From contig NZ_CANRLT010000011.1 in the NCBI RefSeq assembly GCF_947631555.1, positions 1 to 45,365 of the forward strand: DNA of 45,365 nt, given 5' to 3'. A program made the position numbers and the translations under genes. The notes beneath the pieces are model-generated. The model was not told the DNA's origin and did not search any database. It saw only the letters and a list, made by a program, of their open reading frames with translations. Origin of the DNA: an uncultured Mailhella sp. Lineage in GTDB: Bacteria; Desulfobacterota; Desulfovibrionia; Desulfovibrionales; Desulfovibrionaceae. Positions 14,956 to 24,030 of this stretch are shown piece by piece; the stretch's first letter is position 1, and each line of letters starts with the position of its first letter.

Positions 14956-16962
14956 TCAGGATTGCTTGCGCTTGAAGAGTTTTTCCAGATCAGAGCGTTC
15001 CAGCGTGACTGCGCATGGGCGTCCGTGCGGGCAGTAGTCCGGCTCCTCGGTGAGAAGCCATTGCCGGACGAGTTCGTGCACGTCATCCGGGGAAAGGCGC
15101 TGCCCGGCGCGTATGGCTGTGGCGCAGGCGTGGTGCATCCATACGCTTTCCATGTCGTCCACGCGTCCGGAGAGGGCTTCGCGCAGGAAAGCCGCGGCCG
15201 CAGCGCGATCCATGTCCGCGGGGATGGCCTGAACGGTGCAGTGCCCCTGACGGCACACGGCTTCAAAGCCCAGACGAACGAGCGTTCCGCTCAGTTCCAG
15301 AAAACGAGCGGATTCTGCAGGGTGCAGGTTCAGTTCCAGAGGCGTGAGGAGCGGTTGTGCTCTGCCCTGGGAACCGTTCCGGCGAAATTTTTCGTAGAAG
15401 ATGCGCTCATGCATGGCGTGCTGATCCAGCAGGAGCAGGGTGTCATCGTTCTGGACAAAGAGCAGATAGGTGTTTGCGATCTGTCCTAAATAGCGGCAGC
15501 GCTCCAGAAAGTCGGGAAGCGCGTCCAGCCCTGAAGCTTTTTCTTCGGCGGCAGGAGAGGAGGGCAAGATGTCCGGGGTGCCGTATTTCGGTTCGCTTTG
15601 TGTAGTGGGGGCGGCTTTTTTCCTGAGCGCAGGCGTTGTGACTGCGGCGGGAGAGCGTTCGGGAAGACCATCGAATGCTAACGGCACGCGGGGTGAAGCC
15701 AGGGGCACACGGGAGGGCTGAACCGGGCGCTCGGCGTCCGGCCGCCTTGTGTACTGGAGCGGAGTTGCGGCTGGCTCCCGCAGGCCAGAAGCTGTGGACT
15801 CCAGCTTTTCTTCAGGATCGAAGCGTGGCCGCGGCAGAATGCGGGAGGCGTCGGCCTCGCCCCAGAAGCCCGGAGGGTGTACGGAGGAGCGTCCGTCTTC
15901 CGGTGTGCGTGCGGCGGCGCTTTCGGCAAGGCGCGCCGAAGCCGCGGGCACATGGGCGAGGGCATGGCTCACGGCGTGGAACACCGCACCGAACACTGCT
16001 TTTTCGTCGCGGAAGCGCACTTCGTTTTTCGCAGGATGGACGTTCACGTCCACTTCCTGGGGCGGCATGTCGAGAAAAAGGACGATCTGAGGATAGTCAC
16101 GGCTGGTGAGCCTGCCCTGATAGGCCTGACGGACGGCTTGAAGAATCAGGCGATCGTTGACGGCACGGCCGTTGACGTAGAACAGCATACGGTCAGCCCG
16201 CGGCTGGGAGGAGCGGGGATCCGAGGTCAGTCCGTGCAGGTGCATTCCGGATTCCGAGAGGCTGAACGGAAGCAGTGCGTCCACGATGGCCGGGGGCCAG
16301 AGGGCAGCAAGACGCCGGGGCAGCGGCTGCCCCGCTTCAAAGTGCAGAAGTTCCCGCGAGCCGCTGCGCAGGCGAAAGCCAGCGTCTTCCCGGGCGAGAG
16401 CCAGCCGGGTGAACAGTTCCTGAACGCGTTTCAGTTCTGTGGCCGGAGTTTTCAGGAATTTCAGGCGGGCGGGGACGTTGGAGAACAGTTCCGCCACTTC
16501 CACCAGGGTCCCGCGGTGGAGCGCTGCGGGGCGGACGCCTTTCAGAAGCCCGTATTCGACTTCGATACAGGAGGCTTCGCCGATGCTGCCGTCCTCGCGC
16601 AGGGGCGCGGAGGTCATGCGGAAGCGGGACACCGACGCGATGCTGGGCAGTGCCTCGCCGCGGAAGCCGTAGGATTCGATGTGCTGAAGATCGTCGAATC
16701 CGGCAAGTTTGCTCGTGGCGTGGCGGGTGACGGCGAGTTCGAGCTGTCCGGCATCAATGCCCTGTCCATCGTCCGTGACGCGGATGAGGGTCTGTCCGCC
16801 GTTCTCCACTTCGACATCCACGAACGTGGCTCCGGCGTCGAGGCTGTTTTCCACCAGTTCCTTGACCACACTTGCCGGGCGCTCCACCACCTCGCCCGCG
16901 GCGATCTGATTGGAAAGCTCCGGCGGAAGCAGGTGTATCGTTTTTCTTTCCGTATGCTTCAT
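14956..16962 (-). CDS. mutL: DNA mismatch repair protein MutL, endonuclease type
   Basis: 668 residues from MKHTERKTIHLLPPEL. The N-terminal GHKL ATPase shows motif I ELVENSLDAGA (~36), motif II DDGQGI and motif III GFRGEALPSIASVS. A variable proline-rich linker (~330-470) precedes the C-terminal dimerisation domain, which contains LLLLDQHAMHERIFYEKF, that is DQHA-x2-E-x4-E, the metal-binding endonuclease motif. CPHGRP near the C-terminus completes the site. MutL nicks the new strand after MutS recognition in bacteria without MutH. The frame is open upstream to 17055, but the family start with GGAG five bases before the ATG is at 16962. A 218-base gap separates it from the exonuclease gene upstream, so it may have its own promoter. 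Confidence 0.97.
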   Translation of the reverse strand: MKHTERKTIHLLPPELSNQIAAGEVVERPASVVKELVENSLDAGATFVDVEVENGGQTLIRVTDDGQGIDAGQLELAVTRHATSKLAGFDDLQHIESYGFRGEALPSIASVSRFRMTSAPLREDGSIGEASCIEVEYGLLKGVRPAALHRGTLVEVAELFSNVPARLKFLKTPATELKRVQELFTRLALAREDAGFRLRSGSRELLHFEAGQPLPRRLAALWPPAIVDALLPFSLSESGMHLHGLTSDPRSSQPRADRMLFYVNGRAVNDRLILQAVRQAYQGRLTSRDYPQIVLFLDMPPQEVDVNVHPAKNEVRFRDEKAVFGAVFHAVSHALAHVPAASARLAESAAARTPEDGRSSVHPPGFWGEADASRILPRPRFDPEEKLESTASGLREPAATPLQYTRRPDAERPVQPSRVPLASPRVPLAFDGLPERSPAAVTTPALRKKAAPTTQSEPKYGTPDILPSSPAAEEKASGLDALPDFLERCRYLGQIANTYLLFVQNDDTLLLLDQHAMHERIFYEKFRRNGSQGRAQPLLTPLELNLHPAESARFLELSGTLVRLGFEAVCRQGHCTVQAIPADMDRAAAAAFLREALSGRVDDMESVWMHHACATAIRAGQRLSPDDVHELVRQWLLTEEPDYCPHGRPCAVTLERSDLEKLFKRKQS

Positions 16963-17180
16963 GACGGCTCCGGGGAGTCTCTGCAACAACCCCGTGTTCA
17001 GCCTAGCGCGCTTTTCCTCTGCTGACAAGCGGAGGCTGCGTGAAGCCGGTCTCACCTGCAGACGTGGAGAGTTTTGACAGCTAACGGAAAGCTGCCAATT
17101 TTTCAGAGACTTCTTTCAAGGGAGGATCTTGGAGGATGCAGAGGGAAGGTTCCGAGGCAGCGAAGGCGACGGAAGGCTCG

Positions 17181-17837
17181 TCAGGCGGGGATGGCCGTTT
17201 TGAGGAGATGAAGGTAGATTTCGCGGCCCACCCAGGCATCGGTAGCGGCGTATTTGATTTGCTGGCGTGTGAGTTCGGGGTTTTCCCAGTTGGAGCACTG
17301 CGCAGCCTTGCTGATGCGGAAGCCGAGCAGGCTGGCGGCCAGGGTGCGCAGTCCCTGAGCCTGTACGCCGCGGGCGCGGGCCATAGCCGCAAGGTCGACC
17401 ATGCCGCCGGGCCGGAAGCTGTGGACACGGCCGAGAGCCTTCATGTCGTCGCCTATGGCCACGCCGACTTTGAGGACGGAGGGGGAGGCCAGAAGTTCCG
17501 CCAGGCGTTCGTTAAAGGGAACGTGGGTAAGCTGGATGAGGTATACAGTCTCGGATGTGGCGAGCTGGATGAGCGCCGGGGGAGCGCTTTTCCCCTTGGT
17601 AAAGGTCGGGCGCGTCTCCGTGTCGAAGCCCAGTACCTTCTGCCGGTCAAGGCTGGAGAGCGCCGCGTTCAGCGTTTCCTCATCCTGCACGAGGAGTACA
17701 GGGCCTTCCCAGGCACGGACGGGGAGAGCGTTGATTTCGTCCTTGCTCATGGCCGGCAGGACGACAGGCGCCGGTGTGGGAGACGGATGTTTGGAGGAGG
17801 TCTTGCGGGCGCGGGAGGATGGGCTGGTGGGAGTCAT
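17181..17837 (-). CDS. DEDDy 3'-5' exonuclease (RNase D/WRN-like, stand-alone domain)
   Basis: 218 residues. A low-complexity Ser/Pro/Lys-rich N-terminus (~1-30) precedes the exonuclease domain. Exo I is LGFDTET (~69-75), exo II region VGVAIGDDMKALG (~124-136), and exo III YAATDAWVGREIY (~195-207) with the Y-x3-D spacing of the DEDDy class. RNase D's HRDC domains are absent, so it is closer to the single-domain WRN-exonuclease-like proteins. It would degrade RNA or DNA 3' ends; the substrate is not visible. AAGG lies nine bases before the ATG. It follows mnmE by 82 bases on the same strand and may be read from the ccm-mnmE transcript. Confidence 0.88.
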   Translation of the reverse strand: MTPTSPSSRARKTSSKHPSPTPAPVVLPAMSKDEINALPVRAWEGPVLLVQDEETLNAALSSLDRQKVLGFDTETRPTFTKGKSAPPALIQLATSETVYLIQLTHVPFNERLAELLASPSVLKVGVAIGDDMKALGRVHSFRPGGMVDLAAMARARGVQAQGLRTLAASLLGFRISKAAQCSNWENPELTRQQIKYAATDAWVGREIYLHLLKTAIPA

Positions 17838-17919
17838 AAGTCATACCTTGTGCGTTGGCCTATCACGAAAGCGCCCGGGGAGCAAGTCCTGCGCAAGGCT
17901 GAGGGAGTGCCGTTTCCGT

Positions 17920-19320
17920 TCATTTGCCGATGCAGAAGCTGGCGAAAATGCTGTTCAGCGTCTCTTCCGTCGTGTTCAGTCCGGTGATGTCGGCCAGCAG
18001 TGCCGAGGCGGTCTCCAGATGGATGGCGCAGAGATCCGGCGGAACGGACGCAGCTATGGCGCTCTCGAGTTCGCCCAGAGCGGCCAGCGCCTGACGCAGT
18101 CTGTCCGCCTGCCGCAGGTTCGGGGCGAGTTCGCCTTCGGAGAGCGTATCCGCGCCGAGGCATACCCGGCGTATGGCCTCGCAGAGCGCTTCCAGTCCCG
18201 CTCCCAGCATGGCAGAAACGGGCAACAGCGGCACACCGAAAAAGTCTGCGGCATCGTGGGGCCTTGGGGCCTTGTCCGTCTTGTTCCATACGGCGAGACA
18301 GCGTTTTGGCCCCACCTCCTCCAAAAGTTCCCGTTCCGCATGGAAGGCGTTGAAGCGGGCGTTTTCATCTCCTGCCAGAGAGCCGTCGAGTACAAGCAGA
18401 AGACAGTCCGCCGCCTGCGCCATTTCCCGGCCCCGCCGCATTCCTTCCCGCTCTATGAGGTCTTCGCTCGCTTCGCGGAGTCCGGCGGTGTCCACCAGCC
18501 GGACGGGCAGTCCGGCAAGGATGGTCTGCTCTTCAAGGTAGTCACGGGTCGTACCGGGCGTTTCCGTGACGATGGCTCGCGGGCGGCCGAGAAGTGCGTT
18601 CATGAGGCTGGACTTTCCGGCGTTGACCTGCCCGGCAAGCACAACGAGAGCCCCTTCCCGCCAGGCGCGGGCGCGTTCGTAGCCGGAGAGAAGCCGGTGA
18701 AGGCCTTCGGCCACTTCGCGGGTGACGGCGGTAAATTCCCGAGGCGGCAAACATTGCCCCTCTTCATCCGGGAAGTCTATGGCCAGACAGACCCGCTGTC
18801 GCAGGTATTCCAGCCGTGAGCGCAGTTCGGAGACTCTGCGTCCCAGAAGCCCGTCGAGCTTGGCCGAAGCCAGCCGCACACCCTCCGGCGAGGGGGCCGC
18901 GATGAGTTCGGCCACCGCTTCCGCCTGCGAAAGATCCATGCGTCCGTTGAGGAAGGCCCGGCGCGTAAATTCTCCGCGTTCGGCCATGCGTGCACCCCGC
19001 GAGAGTACGGAATCCAGCACGGACGCGAGTACGGCCGTGCCGCCGTGTCCCTGTATCTCGGCGCAGTCCTCGCCTGTGAACGAATGCGGGCCGGGGAAAT
19101 ACGCCGCAAGCACGTCGTCGGCATTTCTGCCTGCGGCATCGAGCGCGTGGCCGTAGTGAAGCATACGCGGTGTAAAATCGCGGAACGAGGGCGAAGCGGG
19201 CCGGAACAGGGAGAACAGAATTTCTTTTGCCCGCGGCCCGGAAATGCGGATCACGCCTACGCCTCCGGCGCCGGGCGGCGTGGCTATGGCGGCTATGGTG
19301 TCCTCGCTGCGTCCAGTCAT
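17920..19320 (-). CDS. mnmE: tRNA modification GTPase MnmE
   Basis: 466 residues, the usual length. The N-terminal formyl-THF-binding domain begins DTIAAIATPPGAGGVGVIRISG. The inserted G domain has G1 GQVNAGKSS, G2/G3 TPGTTRD and DTAGLRE, and G4 NKTD. The C-terminus is FCIGK, the conserved C-x-G-K motif needed for catalysis. With MnmG it makes the cmnm5 modification of wobble uridines in tRNA. The start codon overlaps the stop of the TPR gene (ATGA), so translation is coupled to the end of the cytochrome c maturation operon. Confidence 0.98.
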   Translation of the reverse strand: MTGRSEDTIAAIATPPGAGGVGVIRISGPRAKEILFSLFRPASPSFRDFTPRMLHYGHALDAAGRNADDVLAAYFPGPHSFTGEDCAEIQGHGGTAVLASVLDSVLSRGARMAERGEFTRRAFLNGRMDLSQAEAVAELIAAPSPEGVRLASAKLDGLLGRRVSELRSRLEYLRQRVCLAIDFPDEEGQCLPPREFTAVTREVAEGLHRLLSGYERARAWREGALVVLAGQVNAGKSSLMNALLGRPRAIVTETPGTTRDYLEEQTILAGLPVRLVDTAGLREASEDLIEREGMRRGREMAQAADCLLLVLDGSLAGDENARFNAFHAERELLEEVGPKRCLAVWNKTDKAPRPHDAADFFGVPLLPVSAMLGAGLEALCEAIRRVCLGADTLSEGELAPNLRQADRLRQALAALGELESAIAASVPPDLCAIHLETASALLADITGLNTTEETLNSIFASFCIGK

Positions 19321-19880
19321 TTTTTGCGTTCCGTTTCTATCATGGCGGCCAGCGCGGAATCGGTGCAGATGTCCGCAGCCCTTTCAAACTGCTCCCGCGC
19401 CTGTTCTTCCTGACGGAGGTGGTAGCGAAGAATGACGCCCAGGCTGTAGCGCGTGCGTGCGTCGTCCCGGAGGGCAAGGGAGCGTTCCAGAGCCTGCGCG
19501 GCGTCTTCCCACTGCCCGGCCTGAGCGAGCTGGATACCACTGAGGTACGGCGGGCGCGGATCGGATGGAGCTGTGAGCGCGGCGCGTTCCAGCATACGTT
19601 TTGCGCCGTCCATGTTGCCTTGGGCGGCGAGGAGCTGCGCAATCTCCAGCATGAGATCCACGTTGTGGGGATCCTGCTGCATTTTCTGCATGAGGCCCAT
19701 GAGCGCCGTTTCCTGCGGAGCGGGCGGCATGGAGGCTTCGTTCCGGCTTTGCGGCGCGGGCGCGGCCGCCTGCCGGACCAGAGGATGATCTTCCATGCGG
19801 TAGGCAAGAGAACAGGCGAACAGGGCCGCAAGTCCGAGGGCAACGGCGGCGAGCGTCAGCCTGCGGGCGCGGTCAGTCAT
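19317..19880 (-). CDS. Membrane-anchored TPR protein at the end of the ccm operon (CcmI/CcmH-like)
   Basis: 187 residues from MTDRARRLTLAAVALG. One transmembrane helix (~8-26), then an Ala/Pro linker and two to three tetratricopeptide repeats (~60-150, for example VDLMLEIAQLLAAQGNMDGAKRMLERA and DPRPPYLSGIQLAQAGQWEDAAQ). The TPR part would face the periplasm. In system I cytochrome c maturation, a TPR protein (CcmI or the C-terminal half of CcmH) holds apocytochrome for the heme ligase. Position after ccmD supports that role but sequence alone does not prove it. The chosen ATG has GGGAGAA seven bases upstream and overlaps the end of ccmD by 8 bases. Confidence 0.8.
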   Translation of the reverse strand: MTDRARRLTLAAVALGLAALFACSLAYRMEDHPLVRQAAAPAPQSRNEASMPPAPQETALMGLMQKMQQDPHNVDLMLEIAQLLAAQGNMDGAKRMLERAALTAPSDPRPPYLSGIQLAQAGQWEDAAQALERSLALRDDARTRYSLGVILRYHLRQEEQAREQFERAADICTDSALAAMIETERKK

Positions 19881-20007
19881 GGTCGTTCTCCCACTGGCGG
19901 AGGCGCGTTTCCAGGCGTTTCTGCGTACGGGCCAGAAACGCTGCATACAGGCCCAGACCTATCCAGAGCGTGGCGTTGGCCGCCATGAGCCAGCCGAGTG
20001 CGGACAT
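19873..20007 (-). CDS. ccmD: CcmD, small heme exporter subunit
   Basis: 44 residues. The sequence begins MSALGWLMAANATLWIGLGLY, continues with a single transmembrane helix (~12-26), then a basic, helical cytoplasmic tail (RTQKRLETRLRQWE). Size, topology and position between ccmC and the TPR gene are those of CcmD, which helps release holo-CcmE from the CcmABC complex. AGGAGAAAGCT precedes the ATG. The stop lies inside the next gene (8-base overlap). CcmD proteins share little sequence, so the call rests on layout and context. Confidence 0.85.
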   Translation of the reverse strand: MSALGWLMAANATLWIGLGLYAAFLARTQKRLETRLRQWENDHD

Positions 20008-20016
20008 AGCTTTCTC

Positions 20017-20730
20017 CTATCCTTTGTGATGGCCGTCCGTCTCGTCCATCATCTGTTCAAACATCCTGACATCCAATTTAATATTAAGGGCGCGGGTCAG
20101 GCAGAGCTGTTTCCAGCGCAGCAGAAGCAGAGCCAGCCAGACGAGACCGAAGCCTGCTGTACAGGCGAAGACGGCCGCGGCCATTTCTGGTTCCAACCCG
20201 CCGCCCCTGGCCGCGAACACCGCGGGGTGGATGGAGCGCCATAGTCTTGCGGAAAGGAAGACCAGAGGCACGTCCAGAAATCCGGCGATGGCGATCACCG
20301 AACACAGGGCGGCACGGCGGCCTTCCGGCAGAGGTACGGCGCGCAGGGCCATGCAGCCCGCATAGATGAACCAGAGGACGAGGAAGGTGGCGAGCCTGGG
20401 ATCCCACGTCCACCAGACGCCCCAGGAATGGCGTGCCCAGAGCGAGCCGGTGACGAGGGTCAGCGTACAGCAGACCATGCCGGTTTCCACGGAGGCCGCG
20501 GCAAGCAGGTCGTATTTCATATCGCGGCGGCGCAGATACAGAATGCCGGACACGCAGGCCGCGCCGAAGCTGACAAGTCCCCACCAGGCCAGGGGCAGAT
20601 GGATGTAGAAGATTTTCTGAACCAGGCCCATGACCTGTTCTTCGGGAGCGTACACAAAGACGAGCCACTGGCAGGCAGCCATGACGAGACCGCCGCACAG
20701 GGCAAGCAGGGCTATGCGGGAACGCAGCAT
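20017..20730 (-). CDS. ccmC: CcmC, heme-handling membrane protein of cytochrome c maturation
   Basis: 237 residues with six predicted membrane helices. The tryptophan-rich periplasmic motif WGVWWTWDPR (~103-112) and flanking histidines (YIHLPLAWW and RSIHPAV) mark the CcsA/CcmC heme-handling family. CcmC presents heme to CcmE together with CcmABD. The C-terminal tail after helix six is longer than usual and ends in a polar MDETDGHHKG. Its start overlaps the ccmB stop by one base (TGATG). Confidence 0.95.
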   Translation of the reverse strand: MLRSRIALLALCGGLVMAACQWLVFVYAPEEQVMGLVQKIFYIHLPLAWWGLVSFGAACVSGILYLRRRDMKYDLLAAASVETGMVCCTLTLVTGSLWARHSWGVWWTWDPRLATFLVLWFIYAGCMALRAVPLPEGRRAALCSVIAIAGFLDVPLVFLSARLWRSIHPAVFAARGGGLEPEMAAAVFACTAGFGLVWLALLLLRWKQLCLTRALNIKLDVRMFEQMMDETDGHHKG

Positions 20731-21410
20731 CAGTCTTCTCCGCTGTAGACGAAGGGGAAAAGGACAAGTCCGGCGGCAAGGAACAGGGCGTCGAAGGCGG
20801 CGGCCAGACCGAGCCAGCGGAAGGCCTCGCCGGAGATCGCGTCAGGAGAAAGCCCGAAGGACACGAGGCGCACACCGGCGAGCAGCATGGGTACGAGCAG
20901 AGGAAACAGTACCAGAGAGAGCAGCGACTCGCGCCCGGACTGGCCCACGGACAGGGCGCCCAGAAGAGAGCCGGAAGCCGCCATGCCCACGTCCCCCAGG
21001 GCAATACCGAGAAGCGCCATGTCCCAGCCCGCGCCGAGGTTCTGTCCGAGGAAGACAAAGACGGCGGGCACAAAGACGCATTGTGCCGCAAAGAGCAGCA
21101 GCACTCCGGCCAGAGCCTTGCCCAGCCAGATTGACTGAACCGGCGCAGGCAGAAGCAGGAGTCCAAGGCGGGCCTGTCCGCGTTCTTCCACGGCGTAGAG
21201 CATGTTGAAGAGCAGCACCTGACAGAAGGCCGAGGCCAGCCAGAACATGGCTGCGGCTGCTTGGGGGCTGAGCCTGTCTCCGATGTCCAGAGAGAGGCTG
21301 AAGAGAAAGACGAGGAGCAGGCCGAGCAGAAGCGCCTGTATCAGACCGGCACCGTGCAGGAGTGTCAGGCGGAGATCCTTGGCGCAAATGGCGAAGGCGC
21401 ACTTCAGCAT
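20730..21410 (-). CDS. ccmB: CcmB, permease subunit of the CcmAB transporter
   Basis: 226 residues with six hydrophobic helices. It begins MLKCAFAICAKDLRLTLLHG, the CcmB-type cytosolic amphipathic start. FSLSLDI and LFPLLVPMLLAG match conserved stretches of the family. With CcmA it uses ATP to free heme-loaded CcmE from CcmCD. It overlaps ccmA by 7 bases and ccmC by 1 base. Confidence 0.93.
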   Translation of the reverse strand: MLKCAFAICAKDLRLTLLHGAGLIQALLLGLLLVFLFSLSLDIGDRLSPQAAAAMFWLASAFCQVLLFNMLYAVEERGQARLGLLLLPAPVQSIWLGKALAGVLLLFAAQCVFVPAVFVFLGQNLGAGWDMALLGIALGDVGMAASGSLLGALSVGQSGRESLLSLVLFPLLVPMLLAGVRLVSFGLSPDAISGEAFRWLGLAAAFDALFLAAGLVLFPFVYSGED

Positions 21411-22042
21411 GACGCACCTCCGCTTTCGCAGACGGTTCTGTCGCGAAGGACGAAGATGCGGTCGGCATGGCGGGAATCTTCCTCCACGTCGTGGCTGATC
21501 CAGACTATGGCGGCACCGTTTTCCCGTGCCTTCAGCATTTCGTTGAGGAGTATGCGGCGCGAAGCCGTGTCCAGCCCGGTAGCGGGTTCGTCCAGAAGGA
21601 TAAGTTCGGGAGCGGGGAGGAGCAGACGGGCAAGGTTCAGGCGCTGGGCCATGCCGCGGGAAAAAATGCCCGCGAATTCATGGGCGTGGCGGGCAAGGCC
21701 CACGGTTTCAAGCGCGGCCTGCGCACGTTCCGCGGCTCGTTCCAAGCGCGCCGCTTTCGCCCAGAAAAGCAGGTTTTCCAGAGCGGTCAGGCCGGGATAG
21801 AGAAAGGGTGCGTGGGCCATGTAGCCCAGCTTCACGTCGGGGACACGGCGTTCCACGCTCCCGGCATCGGGCGGGGTCAGTCCGGCCATGACGCGCATCA
21901 GCGTGGATTTGCCCGCGCCGTTCGGCCCAGCGAGCAGTGACAGCGTACCCGGCAGAAGCGCAAGGTTTACGCGGCGAAAGAGCAGCCGTGAGCCGAAGGC
22001 CTTGGCGATGCCCGCAAGTTCCAGCAGCGGACGTGCGTCCAT
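21404..22042 (-). CDS. ccmA: CcmA, ABC ATPase of heme chaperone release
   Basis: 212 residues. Walker A is LAGPNGAGKSTLM (~37-49), the ABC signature region reads FSRGMAQRLNLARLL (~128-142, the family's altered LSxGQ) and Walker B is LILLDEPATGLD. The H-loop is VWISHD. Length and signature variant fit CcmA. It follows ccmF by one base, so the genes are translated together. Confidence 0.95.
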   Translation of the reverse strand: MDARPLLELAGIAKAFGSRLLFRRVNLALLPGTLSLLAGPNGAGKSTLMRVMAGLTPPDAGSVERRVPDVKLGYMAHAPFLYPGLTALENLLFWAKAARLERAAERAQAALETVGLARHAHEFAGIFSRGMAQRLNLARLLLPAPELILLDEPATGLDTASRRILLNEMLKARENGAAIVWISHDVEEDSRHADRIFVLRDRTVCESGGASC

Positions 22043-22043
22043 A

Positions 22044-23966
22044 TCAGCAGCCGTCCTTCCCGCGTTCTTCTCCGCCGTCTTCGGAGCCTGCCGGACGGCG
22101 CCGGCGGCTCAGGCCGAGGATCGGAGCGAGGGACATGAGCGCGCCGCCTATCCACAGCCAGTTGACGAGAGGATTGGCACTCATGCGGAGCACAGCTTTC
22201 CCTTCGTGAAGTCCCAGGAGGGTAACATAAAATTCGGTGGCGAGGCCGGGATATGTCGTCGCTTCGGAGAAGGCGCGCTGGAACTTGTCGTAGAGGCGGC
22301 GCTGAGGCAGAACCGTGGCCGTGGTTTTTCCGTCCCGGGAGAGCTGAAGTTCCGCTTCGATGAAGTCGTAATTGGAGCCGCGCCCTTCGTTCAGACCGTT
22401 CAGTGTGACCGTCCACGGGCCTACCTGAGCCGAGTCGTGCAGGGCAAGTTCCACTTCCGTTTCCTGTTTGTACGGACCGGAAAAGGCTATGGCAAGCGCC
22501 ATGAGTGCGACGCTGGCATGGACGAGGCAGGCCATGACCGAGGGCATCCAGGCTCGGGTGGAGCGTTCGGCGAGGAGCAGTGCCACGGTGGTGAGTACCG
22601 CCACGGCGAGCGAGGCTGCCATGAGCGGCAGCGCTCTGGTCACGCCGCTCATCCAGAACACCGCAAGCGCAGCGCAGAAGGCCAGAAGGCAGGGCAGGAG
22701 CTTCTTGCCGCTGCGGACACCGCCCTGCCAGCGCAGCCACGGGCAGACCAGGAGCAGTGCCAGAAGTACGGTAAACAGCGGCAGGCAGACCTGATTGTAG
22801 AAGCCGGCGTCCAGTCCCACGGGGCGTTCAGTCCAGAGGCGGCTGATCACCGGCCACAGCGTGGCGAGGAGCACGATGGCGGACAGGGCCAGGAGCAGCC
22901 AGACCGTCATGACGACAAAACCCTCGCGCGTTTCCAGTCCGCCGAGTTCCCGGGAACGGGCGTCACGTGCACAGAATGCAACGAAACCGACAACGGTGAG
23001 AGCGATGAGGACGAAGAGCAACAGGGGTGTCCCCACGCCGCCGTCGCCGAAAGCATGGACGGAATTAACCACGTTGCCGCGCACAAGGTAGGTTGCGAAG
23101 AAGGCGGAGACTGTGGTCAGACCCATAAGGAAGATGTTCACGCGGTGCAGCTTGCCACGGCGTGTTTCCACGACGCCGGTATGCAGCGCTGCGGTGCCGA
23201 TGAGCCAGGGCAGCAGCGAGGCGTTTTCCACGGGATCCCAGGCCCAGTAGCCGCCCCAGCCGAGTTCCATGTAGGCCCACCAGCCGCCGAGGACGATGCC
23301 GGCACTGAGGAAGAGCCAGCCCGTAAGCGTGAAGGGCCGGGCCGCGTCCAGCCAGTGCATGCTGTCCTTCTGTGAAGACAGGGCCTGCGCCAGCGCAAGA
23401 CAGCCGGGGATGACGAAGCCGCCGTAGCCCAGGAAGAGCAGCGGCGGATGGAAGATCATGCCCGGGTTCTGAAGCAGGGGGTTGAGCCCGCCGCCGTCGG
23501 CGGGAGCCGGAGAGACACAGAGGAAGGGATTGCTCCAGGTGGAGAGCAGAAAGCCGAAAAAGGCCATGACCGTCAGAAAGAACAGCAGAAACCAGCTCCG
23601 CGTCTCATCGGAGAGACGGCGGCAGGTGGGCGTGAAAAGGAAGGCCGTGCCGCACAGGGAAACCATGAGCGCCCAGAACAGCAGGGAGCCTGACTGTCCG
23701 GCCCAGAAGGCCGTGATACGGTAGAAGAGAGGCAGTGCCCGTTCAGTGTAGCTGGCCACATATTCGAGGGTGAAGTCGCTCGCAGCCAGCGCATGGAGCA
23801 GGATACCGGAAGCGGCGGCAAGGCACGCGCTGCCGAGGGCCTGAGCGCCCTCCATCCAGCGCAGGTCGGAACACCGGCCCTGCCAGAGCTGAGCCGCGCC
23901 GATGGCCGCGCCTGCCAGGGAAAGGAAGGTGACGGCGAGCAGGCAGAGATAGGCGGCAAGATACAT
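22044..23966 (-). CDS. ccmF: CcmF, heme lyase subunit
   Basis: 640 residues, many membrane helices. The heme-handling WWD motif reads WWAYMELGWGGYWAWDP and continues VENASLLPWL, as in CcmF. The periplasmic histidines typical of the family are seen (IFHPPLLFLGYGG). CcmF attaches heme from CcmE to the CxxCH motif of apocytochrome c. An in-frame ATG 39 bases upstream is possible, but MYLAAYLCLLAV at 23966 has CTGGAG six bases before it and starts directly in the first helix. Confidence 0.95.
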   Translation of the reverse strand: MYLAAYLCLLAVTFLSLAGAAIGAAQLWQGRCSDLRWMEGAQALGSACLAAASGILLHALAASDFTLEYVASYTERALPLFYRITAFWAGQSGSLLFWALMVSLCGTAFLFTPTCRRLSDETRSWFLLFFLTVMAFFGFLLSTWSNPFLCVSPAPADGGGLNPLLQNPGMIFHPPLLFLGYGGFVIPGCLALAQALSSQKDSMHWLDAARPFTLTGWLFLSAGIVLGGWWAYMELGWGGYWAWDPVENASLLPWLIGTAALHTGVVETRRGKLHRVNIFLMGLTTVSAFFATYLVRGNVVNSVHAFGDGGVGTPLLLFVLIALTVVGFVAFCARDARSRELGGLETREGFVVMTVWLLLALSAIVLLATLWPVISRLWTERPVGLDAGFYNQVCLPLFTVLLALLLVCPWLRWQGGVRSGKKLLPCLLAFCAALAVFWMSGVTRALPLMAASLAVAVLTTVALLLAERSTRAWMPSVMACLVHASVALMALAIAFSGPYKQETEVELALHDSAQVGPWTVTLNGLNEGRGSNYDFIEAELQLSRDGKTTATVLPQRRLYDKFQRAFSEATTYPGLATEFYVTLLGLHEGKAVLRMSANPLVNWLWIGGALMSLAPILGLSRRRRPAGSEDGGEERGKDGC

Positions 23967-24030
23967 GAAATCTCCAGAAATTCTCCGTGCGGGCGGGAGA
24001 GGCATGGCCGGGAAGACCCCGGCACAGGCG

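Noticed and set aside
17401-18819. Plus-strand open frame of 472 codons opposite mnmE
   Set aside because: Antisense to mnmE with all GTPase motifs intact on the minus strand.
21888-23375. Plus-strand open frame of 495 codons opposite ccmA and ccmF
   Set aside because: Shadow of ccmF and ccmA; Gly/Glu/His-rich pattern is typical of the complement of membrane-protein codons.
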